Positions 27,762 through 36,491 of a stretch of 64,000 nucleotides of DNA are shown piece by piece. The stretch lies in NCBI RefSeq assembly GCF_027857615.1, contig NZ_JAQIFT010000068.1, positions 186,001 to 250,000 on the forward strand, given 5' to 3'. Each line of letters starts with the position of its first letter. Within the stretch, counting starts at the first letter, position 1. Under the pieces are notes generated by a model. It made no database searches. It had not been told where the DNA came from and saw only the letters and a list, made by a program, of their open reading frames with translations. The stretch is from Holtiella tumoricola (GTDB lineage: Bacteria > Bacillota > Clostridia > Lachnospirales > Cellulosilyticaceae). The position numbers and the translations under genes were made by a program.

Positions 27762-28373
27762 ATGCCTAAAATTATACATGACTTAAATAAACGGATCGAA
27801 CAAAGTGCTATCGAACTCTTTAACGCTTATGATTATAATCAAGTAGATATGAAAATGATCGCAAAGAAATGTCATATCGCTGTTGGTACACTTTATAACT
27901 ACTATCCTAATAAAAAGCAACTTTTTATTCATGTTTTAGAGTGTAGTTGGAGTGAAACATCCCATACTTTAGACCGTATCTATGCTATGGATTTAACACC
28001 TGAAGAAAAGCTTTCCCAAAGCATCGAAGTGCTTTATGATGATATTGCCCACCGTAAAGGAATGGGAAAACTCATTTATAAAGTTTTAGCACGACAAATG
28101 GTGGAAGAAGCTGAAATGATTGACCTATTCCATACGATCTTCTTCCAACTAGAACGTCTATTTGAAAGCTTTGAAAAGAAAAGTTTTTCTTGCAGTACAG
28201 AAACACTAGATATTAGACTAGCTAAATCTCTCATTACTCAAATTCAAAATGCAATCGCTTCATATCCTCATGAGCGTGAAGATAACCTACACTTTATTCA
28301 AGATTTCTTTTATAACTCCATGCACGTTGATACAACTTTAAAAAAAGTCTATTTAAAAGACCATGCTATGTAG
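27762..28373 (+). CDS. TetR/AcrR-family transcriptional regulator
   Basis: 203 residues. The N-terminal helix-turn-helix MKMIAKKCHIAVGTLYNYYP (about residues 27-46) and the following NKKQLFIHVL are typical of TetR proteins. The C-terminal helical ligand domain is not recognised. AAAGGAGGTCCAT precedes the ATG, and a TATAAT lies about 25 bases upstream. No transporter or enzyme gene adjoins it except the divergent GntR gene, so the target is unknown. Closed by a hairpin over its stop codon. Confidence 0.88.
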   Translation: MPKIIHDLNKRIEQSAIELFNAYDYNQVDMKMIAKKCHIAVGTLYNYYPNKKQLFIHVLECSWSETSHTLDRIYAMDLTPEEKLSQSIEVLYDDIAHRKGMGKLIYKVLARQMVEEAEMIDLFHTIFFQLERLFESFEKKSFSCSTETLDIRLAKSLITQIQNAIASYPHEREDNLHFIQDFFYNSMHVDTTLKKVYLKDHAM

Positions 28374-28386
28374 CATGGTCTTTTCT
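28359..28386 (+). terminator. Terminator of the TetR gene
   Basis: AGACCATGCT / AGCATGGTCT (28358-28367 with 28372-28381), four-base loop ATGT, then TTTTC. It overlaps the stop codon. Confidence 0.85.
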
Positions 28387-28390
28387 CATT

Positions 28391-29137
28391 AGAATAAATG
28401 TTTGGTTAGGTGTGAGGGCATGTAGGCAAGCTTATTGTCTTCCAACTTCTAGTCCTCGACTTTTAAGACAGGCTAAGCTCATTTCATCAAACTAACGGTC
28501 AAAACTCAGAAAAGAAGTGCACTTTTCTTTAAACATTTCCCTAAAACCAGTTTGATTCTACTCACTAAGCCTCTCTAAAAAGTCTGCGGAGAAAGTTTCC
28601 ATACAATAACTCACCTTACAGCCCATCACATTATAGACCCTTCCGGTAGAGGACTAGCAAAACTACATGACCCATTTTCTAAACATCCTTCATGTAAAAG
28701 TGCCTAATCATTTCCGAGTTTAGATCAAAAGTACTATTAATTCTACAAAGCGTATCTTACTTAACTCAGGAACAAACTACGAAGAAGTCTTATCAAATAC
28801 TTGGAAGTTTTCTTTCCAAAGAAGAGATGTTTGCTCTTCTTTCCTCTCCACGGCGTGTCACTGGAAGTGAAAACTTAACTTTCTCAGTAGAAAAGGGCGG
28901 TGATGCGTGGGTGACCTCCATGGAGCTTTTTTCGAGAATGGACTTAGAATGGGTTAACGAATAGGAAGGAATGGGTTTGTGCGAGTGTTTGAGCGATAGC
29001 GAGTTTTCGCACATTCTGACTGAGTATGAGTTTACACATTCTTAGTCCATTTGAGCAAAAGCGAAAGGGAGAGCACACACGTAGTGCCGACCGGTCTATC
29101 TCAACTACTAAGTTTTCACTCCATAAAATATTTATTT
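28391..29137. repeat. Large non-coding repeat, copy 1 (structured RNA or MITE-like element)
   Basis: 747 bp, closely similar along its length to copy 2 at 60913-61737, in the same orientation. The ends carry inverted repeats: AATAAATGTTT at the left (28393-28403) and AAATATTTATT at the right. No open frame has a ribosome site or family likeness. Internal pairings include GGAAGTGAAAACTTA (28862 region) with TAAGTTTTCACTCC (29109 region), ATGGACTTAGAATG with CATTCTTAGTCCAT, GTGCGA with TCGCAC, and GCAC with GTGC around ACACGTA. The right end reaches the stop codon of ung (29132-29134). No transposase is present. The strand, if transcribed, is unresolved. Confidence 0.8.
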
Positions 29138-29809
29138 TAAATTCGGAATCTGCCAATCAATAGGTACCCTACCTTGGCTTTCTAAAATTTCGTTTACCTT
29201 TTTGAAGTGACCACATCCAAAGAAGCCACGATATGCTGAAAGTGGACTTGGATGTACAGCTGTTAATACAACATGTTTAGGATTTGTAATTAAGCTTTGC
29301 TTTTTCTTAGCTGGTGTACCCCATAATAAAAAGATTACTGTTTCGTCTTTTTCATTGAGTAGCTGTATAATACGGTCTGTAAGCTGTTCCCAACCTTGAT
29401 TTTGATGGGATTGTGGTGTACCTGCTCTTACTGTTAAAACAGTATTTAAAAGTAAAACACCTTGCTGTGCCCAGTGCATTAAATACCCATTATCTGGTAT
29501 AAAGCATCCTAAAGACTCTTGTAGTTCTTTGTAGATGTTTTGAAGAGATGGTGGTGTCTGAATACCTGGGTTAACTGAAAATGCCATTCCATGGGCTTGA
29601 TTTGGCCCATGATAAGGGTCTTGTCCTAAGATAACCACTTTTGTGTCTGCAAATGAAGTCACACGTAGTGCATTAAATAGATCTTCTTTAGGTGGATAAA
29701 CAGTATAATTATTATATTCTTGTATTAAAAATTGTCTTAATGCTTGATAATAAGGTTTTTCAAATTCTTCCTTTAGTTTTGCATCCCAATCGTTATTTAA
29801 GTTTACCAT
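29132..29809 (-). CDS. ung: Uracil-DNA glycosylase, family 1
   Basis: 225 residues. The water-activating loop GQDPYHG (D64, H67), FSV stacking residue context and HPSPLSAYRG (catalytic His, minor-groove loop) are intact. It removes uracil from DNA, initiating base excision repair. Last gene of a unit with a YitT-type membrane protein and a GIY-YIG protein, 12 bases after the former. The C-terminus ends at the normal family position (IPNLK), and the stop codon TAA lies in the terminal inverted repeat of the repeat element; no separate terminator is seen. Confidence 0.97.
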   Translation of the reverse strand: MVNLNNDWDAKLKEEFEKPYYQALRQFLIQEYNNYTVYPPKEDLFNALRVTSFADTKVVILGQDPYHGPNQAHGMAFSVNPGIQTPPSLQNIYKELQESLGCFIPDNGYLMHWAQQGVLLLNTVLTVRAGTPQSHQNQGWEQLTDRIIQLLNEKDETVIFLLWGTPAKKKQSLITNPKHVVLTAVHPSPLSAYRGFFGCGHFKKVNEILESQGRVPIDWQIPNLK

Positions 29810-29821
29810 GATGTTTTCTCC

Positions 29822-30679
29822 TTAACTTTTTACTTTAAAGCCTTCTCCCATTACTTCGTGTAAATTTTGAACTGTAACAAAGGCATTTTCATCAACCTCA
29901 CTCACATATTCTTTGAGCATGACAAATTGTCTTCGATCTACTACTGTAGTAATGACAGTCTTGCGGTTATTACTATAAGCACCTTCTGCATCGTACTTGG
30001 TGGCTCCTCTTTCTAGCTTATCTAGAATATAAGCTGTTATAGGCTGAATAAGCTTTTCTTCACTTGGGATAATCACTACATATTTTTCTACACTGAAACC
30101 AGAAATAAAGTAATCAATGAGCGTTGTTGTAATGAGCACCCCTAGCGCAGCATAGAGTCCCTTTTCAATACCAAATTGGCTAATAGCAAGAAGTACTACC
30201 ACCATATCCGCAATGAGTAAGCTTGTTGCTATATTGATATGTGTATACTTTGAAATAATTTTAGCAATAATATCTGTTCCTCCAGATGAGGCTTCTTGGT
30301 TAAAAATAATTGCCTGTCCAAAAGCAATAAATAATGCACCAAAAATAAGGATCACAAGATGATCTTGACTCAGCATAGCTACTTCTGGCACCACATATTC
30401 AAATATTCTCATAGTAAGCGCTATAGACAAACTTGAAGTAATACTCTTTACGCCAAACCCTGCTCCTAGCACAACAAACCCAATAATAAACATTAAAATA
30501 TCTAAACAGAACACTAAAACACTAATAGGCACTTGAGTCAAGATGGATTGAAGTACAATCGCCAAACCACTTATACCACCTGCTGCAAACTGTGCTGGTG
30601 CCCAAAAAAAGTAAATTCCCACTGCAACTGCAATAGACCCTAAAATAATTTTCATATACGATTTAACTTGATGGTTCAT
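29822..30679 (-). CDS. YitT family membrane protein (DUF161 plus DUF2179)
   Basis: 285 residues with about five to six membrane helices (residues 10-200) rich in Gly, including FFWAPAQFAAGGISGLA and the EASSGGTDIIAKI motif of the family. A cytoplasmic DUF2179 domain follows (about 205-285, RKTVITTVVDRRQF). Many spore-formers have several paralogues; the function is not established. Start at 30679 because GAGGTG lies six bases upstream; the GTG at 30688 lacks spacing. It begins ten bases after the GIY-YIG stop. Confidence 0.87.
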   Translation of the reverse strand: MNHQVKSYMKIILGSIAVAVGIYFFWAPAQFAAGGISGLAIVLQSILTQVPISVLVFCLDILMFIIGFVVLGAGFGVKSITSSLSIALTMRIFEYVVPEVAMLSQDHLVILIFGALFIAFGQAIIFNQEASSGGTDIIAKIISKYTHINIATSLLIADMVVVLLAISQFGIEKGLYAALGVLITTTLIDYFISGFSVEKYVVIIPSEEKLIQPITAYILDKLERGATKYDAEGAYSNNRKTVITTVVDRRQFVMLKEYVSEVDENAFVTVQNLHEVMGEGFKVKS

Positions 30680-30689
30680 CTTAATCACC

Positions 30690-30938
30690 TCATTTATCTT
30701 TTGTTTTAATAAGTATTTCTTTACCCTTCCTCGTCAATTGCTTAATGGCATATTCTCTTTTTAATGCTTCTCTTTTATCTTCATACTCTTCTTGATAAAC
30801 CAGTGTTACAGGTAACCTTGCACGTGTATATTTTGCACCTTTTCCTTCATTATGTGCTTTTAATCGTTTTTCTATGTTATTGGTATAGCCTGTATAGTAA
30901 GTTTCATCACAACATTTTACAATATATACAAAATGCAC
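30690..30938 (-). CDS. GIY-YIG domain protein (UPF0213/YhbQ-like)
   Basis: 82 residues, a stand-alone GIY-YIG nuclease domain. The sequence VYIVKCCDETYYTGYT carries the two namesake strands (variant VYI and YTG), followed by the conserved Arg in IEKRLKAHN and the Glu in KREALKREY. Small members of this type are implicated in DNA processing or repair. It starts with GTG after AGAGGGGAC and leads a unit with yitT and ung, linking it loosely to DNA repair. Catalytic activity is unproven. Confidence 0.88.
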   Translation of the reverse strand: MHFVYIVKCCDETYYTGYTNNIEKRLKAHNEGKGAKYTRARLPVTLVYQEEYEDKREALKREYAIKQLTRKGKEILIKTKDK

Positions 30939-31011
30939 GTTTGTCCCCTCTCATATTTTTAAATTTGACACATAGAATAAAGAAGTAATTGTTACTAAAG
31001 GAGGTCATTCC

Positions 31012-32109
31012 ATGACTCAAACTGGTACTATTAAACATGTTTTCCCTGCAAGTAATACTCCTCATGGTTTTCACTCATTCTTTAACTATATTTTACCACA
31101 AACAGAAGCTAAGCAACTATATATTATTAAAGGCGGACCTGGTACTGGTAAATCTTCTTTTATGAAACGTGTTGGTAATTATGCAACCGAACAAGGCTTG
31201 GATGTAGAATTCTTCCATTGTTCTTCTGACCCAGGGTCTTTAGATGCCCTTGTTATCCCAAGTCTCAAAATTGCTTTTCTAGATGGTACAGCACCTCATG
31301 TTGTAGATCCTATTACTCCAGGTGTAACCGATCAAATTTTAAACTTCGGTAACAACTGGGATCCTGACAAATTAATTCCTTATAAAGAAGATATTATGTC
31401 TATCAATTCACGTATTAAAGATCAATTTGCTAAAGCTTATATGTATCTTGCTGCAGCTAAAAACCTTTATGATGCTTATGTGTTTACAGAAAGTAAAGCT
31501 ATTAATACTTCTCAAAAATTTAAGTTAGAAAAGCAAATCCTGTTTCAACTTTTTGCTAATGTTAAAGATAAAGAAGAGCCTGGTTCCATACGCCACCTAT
31601 TTAGCACAGCTATCACTGGCGAAGGTATTTTAGATTACATCCATACTATTGTAGGTACAACCAAAAACATTTATTTCTTTAAAGAAACCTTAGGTTGTAA
31701 TAGTAAAGAATTGATGATAAAGATTGCAGACACTGCTGTTGCAAAAGGTTATCATATAGAATGTTATCATTCTCCTGTAGATACGGATAAAATCGAAGAT
31801 ATTATGATTCCAGAACTGGATCTTGCCATTACAACAAGTCATCTCTTACACAAACCTCGCATTTTCCCAACTTCTATTTTCGATTTTACTGCTCTACTTG
31901 ACTACTCTATCTTAAAACCTATAGAAATTGATCTTGAGCGTGACAAACGTCGCTTTACAGATTTATTAGATAAAGGATGTAACACTATTGCAACTGCCAA
32001 GAAGATTCATGATGAGCTTGAAAAATACTATGTTGGCTCTATTGATTTTAACCGTATAGATACCTTATTTGATACAATGATAGAAACCTTATTTCCACCA
32101 CAAGAATAA
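31012..32109 (+). CDS. P-loop ATPase, PRK06851-type duplicated NTPase-like protein
   Basis: 365 residues with two similar halves. The first half has an intact Walker A, GGPGTGKSS (residues 41-49), followed by FFHCSSDPGSLDALVIPSL. The second half has a matching YHIECYHSPVDTDKIEDIMIP, but the P-loop position reads KETLGCNSKEL, so nucleotide binding there is probably lost. This family occurs mainly in spore-forming Firmicutes; I recall no established function. AAAGGAGGTCATTCC precedes the ATG. Single gene with a strong terminator. Confidence 0.78.
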   Translation: MTQTGTIKHVFPASNTPHGFHSFFNYILPQTEAKQLYIIKGGPGTGKSSFMKRVGNYATEQGLDVEFFHCSSDPGSLDALVIPSLKIAFLDGTAPHVVDPITPGVTDQILNFGNNWDPDKLIPYKEDIMSINSRIKDQFAKAYMYLAAAKNLYDAYVFTESKAINTSQKFKLEKQILFQLFANVKDKEEPGSIRHLFSTAITGEGILDYIHTIVGTTKNIYFFKETLGCNSKELMIKIADTAVAKGYHIECYHSPVDTDKIEDIMIPELDLAITTSHLLHKPRIFPTSIFDFTALLDYSILKPIEIDLERDKRRFTDLLDKGCNTIATAKKIHDELEKYYVGSIDFNRIDTLFDTMIETLFPPQE

Positions 32110-32152
32110 GTAAGAATAATTAATATACCCCTAAATATGTATTAATTAAAAC

Positions 32153-32201
32153 AAAAAAGCTATTAGACTAAATACCTGAGTATGAGTCTAATAGCTTTTT
32201 T
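32153..32201. terminator. Bidirectional terminator between ATPase and DUF4340 genes
   Basis: AAAAAAGCTATTAGACT (32153-32169) pairs with AGTCTAATAGCTTTTTT (32185-32201), serving two convergent genes. Confidence 0.9.
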
Positions 32202-32206
32202 ACGTT

Positions 32207-33538
32207 CTAGGAATTACTTGCTTCTTTCACTTGTGCTTTTAAGTAGTCTACTAAAGCTAAAAGTGGTTTTTTCTCTGCTGCAAATTCAATAACACCATCT
32301 TCACGTATTAAATCAAAGCTTGGATCATAAGGAACAAATTCAGTACTACCTTCTTCTCCCCCTAAATAACCAATCCTTATAATAAGTTCTGCTGCTCTAG
32401 GATTAGTTTCTTCAAACTTGGCATTTTTTAAGTTCTTAGCAATTTGTAATGCCTCTACTTGTTTAAGAATTTCTTCTTTAACGGATGGCTCTATTAATTG
32501 TCCATTTAATGTAGGTACTTGCTCTGCTTCTTTAAGTTGTAAACGGTAAACATCCTCTAAGTATTGTACTTCTATATAGCTCACTTGTTTTCTATCAAAA
32601 CTATATAGTTGCTTATCAATCCATTCAAAAGGTGTAATCGCTTGAAGTGCACTTTCTACACTACCTTGAATTTCAAATACTTCGTCCGAACCATTCATTT
32701 TGAAATAGATATTACTTCCAATCTTATTTCCAAAATCAAATATATATTGATCATTTAATATAATCTGAGATTCTGGCACTTGAAGGCCATAATTTTCTAA
32801 ATTAAGATTTTCATCTTCTACTAATTTCTCTTTTCTTAATGTTTCTAAAACCTGTAGGTAAGTTTCAATTTGCTCAACTTGTTCAGCTTGTACCCTATGA
32901 GCCTTACTAAAAGGCGCTTCCATGATCCATGAATCTTGCTTAGTAAGTAATACTTGAGTTTCACCTTTTTGTTTAAGCTCTACTTTCGTAATTTCTTCCA
33001 CTGAAGGTACTATTACATGAGGTTCTATCATCTCACTTGTGGGTACCATAACACTTGCTAAGTCTATATCTAATACTAATGCTAACTCATCTTTTTCTTC
33101 ATACCATACAAATGTTGCATTTTCTTCTAACACGCGGTGTCCTAACCAGTAGGTTGCACTTGTACCCGCTTCATCTAAAACACGTACTTTTTTTGAATTT
33201 TCATCAATTCCATAAGTGGTGATATCTTTTACGTTCTTAGCCATTTTATAGGAGTCTAAATGACTAATTTGATAGGCAATATTATTTATTAGACCTTGGT
33301 TATAAGAAACTGTAGGATGTTTCTCATTTTCCCAATTGTTATCCTTTTTTATAAATGTTTGAGGCGTTTCCCCTTCAATCTTAATCTCCTTAATTGCTTC
33401 TACTGTTAAGTCACATAATTTTTGTTGCACTAAATCTAACGCTTCTACTTGGCTTAATTGATACCATTTATAAAACCCAAAACCTGCTCCTAGAATAAGA
33501 ATTGCTGTGACTACACCTATAATCGTCTTCTTCTTCAT
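32207..33538 (-). CDS. DUF4340 domain protein, membrane-anchored
   Basis: 443 residues. An N-terminal membrane helix (IIGVVTAILILGAGFGFYKWY) anchors an extracytoplasmic region made of two similar alpha-beta units (about 45-210 and 215-430), each with an 'xxEITKVELKQKGE'-like strand and a 'W-x-PF' turn. This corresponds to DUF4340 proteins, usually encoded next to a Gld-type ABC transporter in Bacteroidota and Clostridia. Here no transporter adjoins it. Function unknown; a role in moving material at the cell surface would be guesswork. AAAGGAGAC precedes the ATG. Confidence 0.75.
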   Translation of the reverse strand: MKKKTIIGVVTAILILGAGFGFYKWYQLSQVEALDLVQQKLCDLTVEAIKEIKIEGETPQTFIKKDNNWENEKHPTVSYNQGLINNIAYQISHLDSYKMAKNVKDITTYGIDENSKKVRVLDEAGTSATYWLGHRVLEENATFVWYEEKDELALVLDIDLASVMVPTSEMIEPHVIVPSVEEITKVELKQKGETQVLLTKQDSWIMEAPFSKAHRVQAEQVEQIETYLQVLETLRKEKLVEDENLNLENYGLQVPESQIILNDQYIFDFGNKIGSNIYFKMNGSDEVFEIQGSVESALQAITPFEWIDKQLYSFDRKQVSYIEVQYLEDVYRLQLKEAEQVPTLNGQLIEPSVKEEILKQVEALQIAKNLKNAKFEETNPRAAELIIRIGYLGGEEGSTEFVPYDPSFDLIREDGVIEFAAEKKPLLALVDYLKAQVKEASNS

Positions 33539-33766
33539 ATTTTTGTCTCCTTTTATCTGATGGTTACCATCTGTTTATCTGAAGTCCATAATATATTGTT
33601 TATCTCAAATGATTACTATAACTTTATATATGATATATAAAATTTCTCATTTTGGCAATTATAATTTGTAATTATAGAATTATTTTCATCATATATTATT
33701 GTTACCGGTTATAATCTATAATACAATAAAAATAGAGAATTAAATTTGTTCATAGGGGAGGTATTT

Positions 33767-34327
33767 ATGTATTCTGCTTTGTATTCCAGCCATCCACTCG
33801 ACTTACTTTCTTACCCTCTTACGTATACATACTTTTCAGTTATTGACCACTATATCCGTTTTATTAAAGATCCTACTTCTATCCCGCACAAATCTTTTGT
33901 TCGTACATTACAATCTTTTTTATTTCTTTACGAAGACAATCCTAAAAACATTCAAAAACTTAATAACTTTGCATTTACTGAACAAGTACCTTACGAATGC
34001 ATTGCTCCATCACAACTTTATAGACTTGAAACCTCTCTCTACCCCGAAGGTGCTCAATATTACTCTACCTGTAAATATAAGTTGACATTTCCTATGCTTT
34101 ATACTACTTATTCTAAACAATTTATTAAACTAAAAAAAGTACATGCAACCCAAGAGGTATTCCATTTAAATCGTTCTTTCTTACACCTACAAAAAAGACT
34201 TGTTTACTCAAATTTTCATGACGAAACTCTATTGCCTACACTATTTAAAGTAACCAATGCAGAAAGTTTTATTAAAGAAGTGTCTCAGCTTGTTCAATAC
34301 TTAACCGGTAAATCACAAACAAATTAA
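33767..34327 (+). CDS. Hypothetical protein, 186 residues
   Basis: I do not recognise this protein. It opens MYSALYSSHPLDLLSYPLTY and is rich in Tyr, Leu and His, with no membrane segment, signal peptide or Cys motif. The start is supported by GGGGAGGTATTT seven bases upstream; an earlier in-frame start lacks a site. It stands alone between a long AT-rich spacer and a strong terminator, so it is an independent transcription unit and very likely a real gene. Confidence 0.65.
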   Translation: MYSALYSSHPLDLLSYPLTYTYFSVIDHYIRFIKDPTSIPHKSFVRTLQSFLFLYEDNPKNIQKLNNFAFTEQVPYECIAPSQLYRLETSLYPEGAQYYSTCKYKLTFPMLYTTYSKQFIKLKKVHATQEVFHLNRSFLHLQKRLVYSNFHDETLLPTLFKVTNAESFIKEVSQLVQYLTGKSQTN

Positions 34328-34336
34328 TAAAAATTT

Positions 34337-34386
34337 AAAGAGTGAAATTTATAGATAGTCTCTGTCTATAAATTTCACTCTTTTTT
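34337..34386. terminator. Bidirectional terminator
   Basis: AAAGAGTGAAATTTATAGA pairs with TCTATAAATTTCACTCTTT (34337-34355 with 34365-34383), followed by T3. It lies between two convergent small genes. Confidence 0.88.
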
Positions 34387-34393
34387 CAATCTT

Positions 34394-34714
34394 TTATCTG
34401 CATGCTTTTTTAAGTTTCTGTAAATAAGGGCGTATATTAACATCTTTATCAAAACATCCTTCTAAAGTTTTCGTGCCAATCATCTCACTTACTTCTTTTT
34501 TGACACGATCATCCATCTCTTCTAAAGACATTTGAATCAATGCTAAGGCTACATATAGCTCTACGCTCTCCTTTTCATCAAGCATTCCCATATACTGATC
34601 AAGGATCTGTGTGGTGGCATCTTCAATGCTATCTCCTTCCTCCATATACATATCCCATTCAGCTTCAACATCTTCTGCAAAACTAAAATTCATGAGTTCA
34701 CTAATATCTGGCAT
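34394..34714 (-). CDS. Hypothetical acidic cytoplasmic protein, 106 residues
   Basis: I do not recognise a family. The protein is strongly acidic and predicted to be helical, with EWDMYMEEGDSIEDATTQI and a central VELYVALALIQMSLEEM helix. No membrane segment. The overall pattern suggests a small helical adaptor or immunity-like fold, but this is only a look. AGGAGGAGGGA precedes the ATG. Single gene divergent from the PerR-like regulator. Confidence 0.6.
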   Translation of the reverse strand: MPDISELMNFSFAEDVEAEWDMYMEEGDSIEDATTQILDQYMGMLDEKESVELYVALALIQMSLEEMDDRVKKEVSEMIGTKTLEGCFDKDVNIRPYLQKLKKACR

Positions 34715-34845
34715 CTCAATCCCTCCTCCTATCTTAATGTATATCTATTATCTCTCTACATTAAATATACCTTTTATAGTTGCAATTCTTCTGAAAGTAT
34801 AATAAAATGTAGATGTAATATTTATTATCATTTAGGAGTGATTTT

Positions 34846-35265
34846 ATGCTATTAGCAGCAGGACAATTAAGAGAGCATCGTCTTAAAGTAACACCACAAC
34901 GATTAGCTATCTTTCATATGTTGTCAAACACAAAGTCTCATCCAAGCGCTGAGATGATCTATAATAGCTTACGAGAAACCCATCCTACTATGAGCCTTGC
35001 TACGGTATATAAGACTTTAGATGCACTAGTAAAAGCTTCATTGATTCAACAAATCAATGTAGGGGAGGATGCTTTTAGATATGATGCAAATACAGATTCA
35101 CACCCACACATCATTTGCACGCACTGTCATCAAGTATATGATTTAGAAACTGATGAACTACCAGATCTTAAAGCACTTGTAGCTGAAAAAACACATTTTA
35201 GGCTGTCACATGAACAACTTTATTTTTATGGTACATGTCCAGATTGTCAATCTGAAATACATTAA
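34846..35265 (+). CDS. Fur-family metalloregulator, PerR-like
   Basis: 139 residues. The winged helix (about 10-70) includes HRLKVTPQRLAIF and SLATVYKTLDAL. Structural zinc Cys pairs are C91/C94 and C131/C134. The regulatory-site residues align as H32, D80, H86, H88 and D99; an Asp rather than Glu at the last position resembles PerR, the peroxide sensor, more than Fur. This assignment is an inference from one residue. It could also be the zinc regulator of znuACB. TTAGGAGTGATTTT precedes the ATG. Single gene with a terminator. Confidence 0.82.
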   Translation: MLLAAGQLREHRLKVTPQRLAIFHMLSNTKSHPSAEMIYNSLRETHPTMSLATVYKTLDALVKASLIQQINVGEDAFRYDANTDSHPHIICTHCHQVYDLETDELPDLKALVAEKTHFRLSHEQLYFYGTCPDCQSEIH

Positions 35266-35272
35266 GATGTGA

Positions 35273-35318
35273 AAAAGAGGGCTTAAGTAAGATATAAATT
35301 TTACTTAAGCCCTCTTTT
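35273..35318. terminator. Bidirectional terminator between perR-like gene and aminotransferase
   Basis: AAAAGAGGGCTTAAGTAA (35273-35290) pairs perfectly with TTACTTAAGCCCTCTTTT (35301-35318). Confidence 0.9.
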
Positions 35319-35324
35319 ATTTTA

Positions 35325-36491
35325 CTAAATATGTTTACTTACAAAAATTTCTATACGTGATAAAGCTTCTTTAATTGCCTCTATAGAATAGGCATAAGAT
35401 GCACGTACAAATCCTTCTCCACTTTCACCAAAAGCCGTTCCTGGTACAACAACAACACGTTGGTCCATAAGTAACTTCTCACAGAATGCTTCGCTGGTCA
35501 TGCCTGTTGCTGAAATATTAGGAAATACATAAAATGCACCTTCTGGCTCAAAGCAAGAAAGTCCCATACTTCTAAACCCTTCAACCATAACTCTTCTACG
35601 TCTATCATAGGCTTCTCGCATTAGACGTACATCTTCGTCCCCATTACGCATGGCTTCAATACCTGCATATTGGCTTGTGGTAGGTGCACACATAAGGGCA
35701 TATTGATGCACTTTAGTCATCATACTAATAATAGGTTCTGGTCCTAATGCATAGCCTAAGCGCCACCCTGTCATAGAAAAACTCTTTGAAAATCCATTAA
35801 GTACAATGGTACGTTCATACATTCCAGGAATATTAGCAATAGAAACATGGTTTTTACCATATGTAAGCTCTGCATAGATTTCATCAGATAAAACAATAAT
35901 GTTCTTATCCTTTAAAACTTCTGCAATTTTCACTAAATCTTCTCTGTCCATAATAGCGCCAGTCGGATTATTAGGAAAAGGCAACACTAAAATTTTAGTC
36001 TTAGATGTAATCGCTTTTTCTAGTTCCTCTGCTGTCAATTTAAAATTATCTTCTTCTCTTGTTGGAATAGGTACTGCTACCCCTCCTGCAAGTACAACAC
36101 ATGGTTTGTAAGATACAAAGGAAGGCTCAGGAACAAGTACTTCTTCTCCTGGCTCTAATAAGGTACGCATAGCTAAATCGATTCCTTCACTTCCTCCAAC
36201 GGTTACAAGACATTGCTTGGTTGGTGAATAAATGAGGTCAAATCTTCTTTGTGTATAGCGACAAATCTCCTGTCTAAGCTCTAAAAGCCCTGCATTCGCT
36301 GAATAAACTGTTTTGCCTTTTTCAAGAGAATAAATACCTTCTTCTCTAATATGCCATGGTGTATCAAAATCTGGTTCACCAACCCCTAGAGAAATCGCGT
36401 CTCCTATTTCATTGGCAACATCAAAAAACTTTCTTATTCCTGAAGGTGGCATGTCGCTAACCTTCTTAGCAATCAACTCTTCTATTCTCAT
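35325..36491 (-). CDS. PLP-dependent aminotransferase, class I/II (PatA/AspC-like)
   Basis: 388 residues of the fold-type I family. The PLP lysine lies in NGFSKSFSMTGWRLGYALG, the cofactor-binding Asp/Tyr in LSDEIYAELTYG, and the substrate-carboxylate Arg in GFVRASYAYS. FPNNPTGAI is the usual NxPTG motif. It transfers amino groups between an amino acid and 2-oxoglutarate or pyruvate; aspartate or aromatic donors are likely but not fixed. It overlaps the Lrp regulator gene by four bases (ATGA), so both are translated together and the regulator probably controls amino-acid metabolism through it. Confidence 0.9.
   Translation of the reverse strand: MRIEELIAKKVSDMPPSGIRKFFDVANEIGDAISLGVGEPDFDTPWHIREEGIYSLEKGKTVYSANAGLLELRQEICRYTQRRFDLIYSPTKQCLVTVGGSEGIDLAMRTLLEPGEEVLVPEPSFVSYKPCVVLAGGVAVPIPTREEDNFKLTAEELEKAITSKTKILVLPFPNNPTGAIMDREDLVKIAEVLKDKNIIVLSDEIYAELTYGKNHVSIANIPGMYERTIVLNGFSKSFSMTGWRLGYALGPEPIISMMTKVHQYALMCAPTTSQYAGIEAMRNGDEDVRLMREAYDRRRRVMVEGFRSMGLSCFEPEGAFYVFPNISATGMTSEAFCEKLLMDQRVVVVPGTAFGESGEGFVRASYAYSIEAIKEALSRIEIFVSKHI

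Noticed and set aside
28793..29156. Two minus-strand frames of about 70 residues in the repeat
   Set aside because: They lie on hairpin arms, lack ribosome sites, are not maintained in copy 2 and resemble no family.
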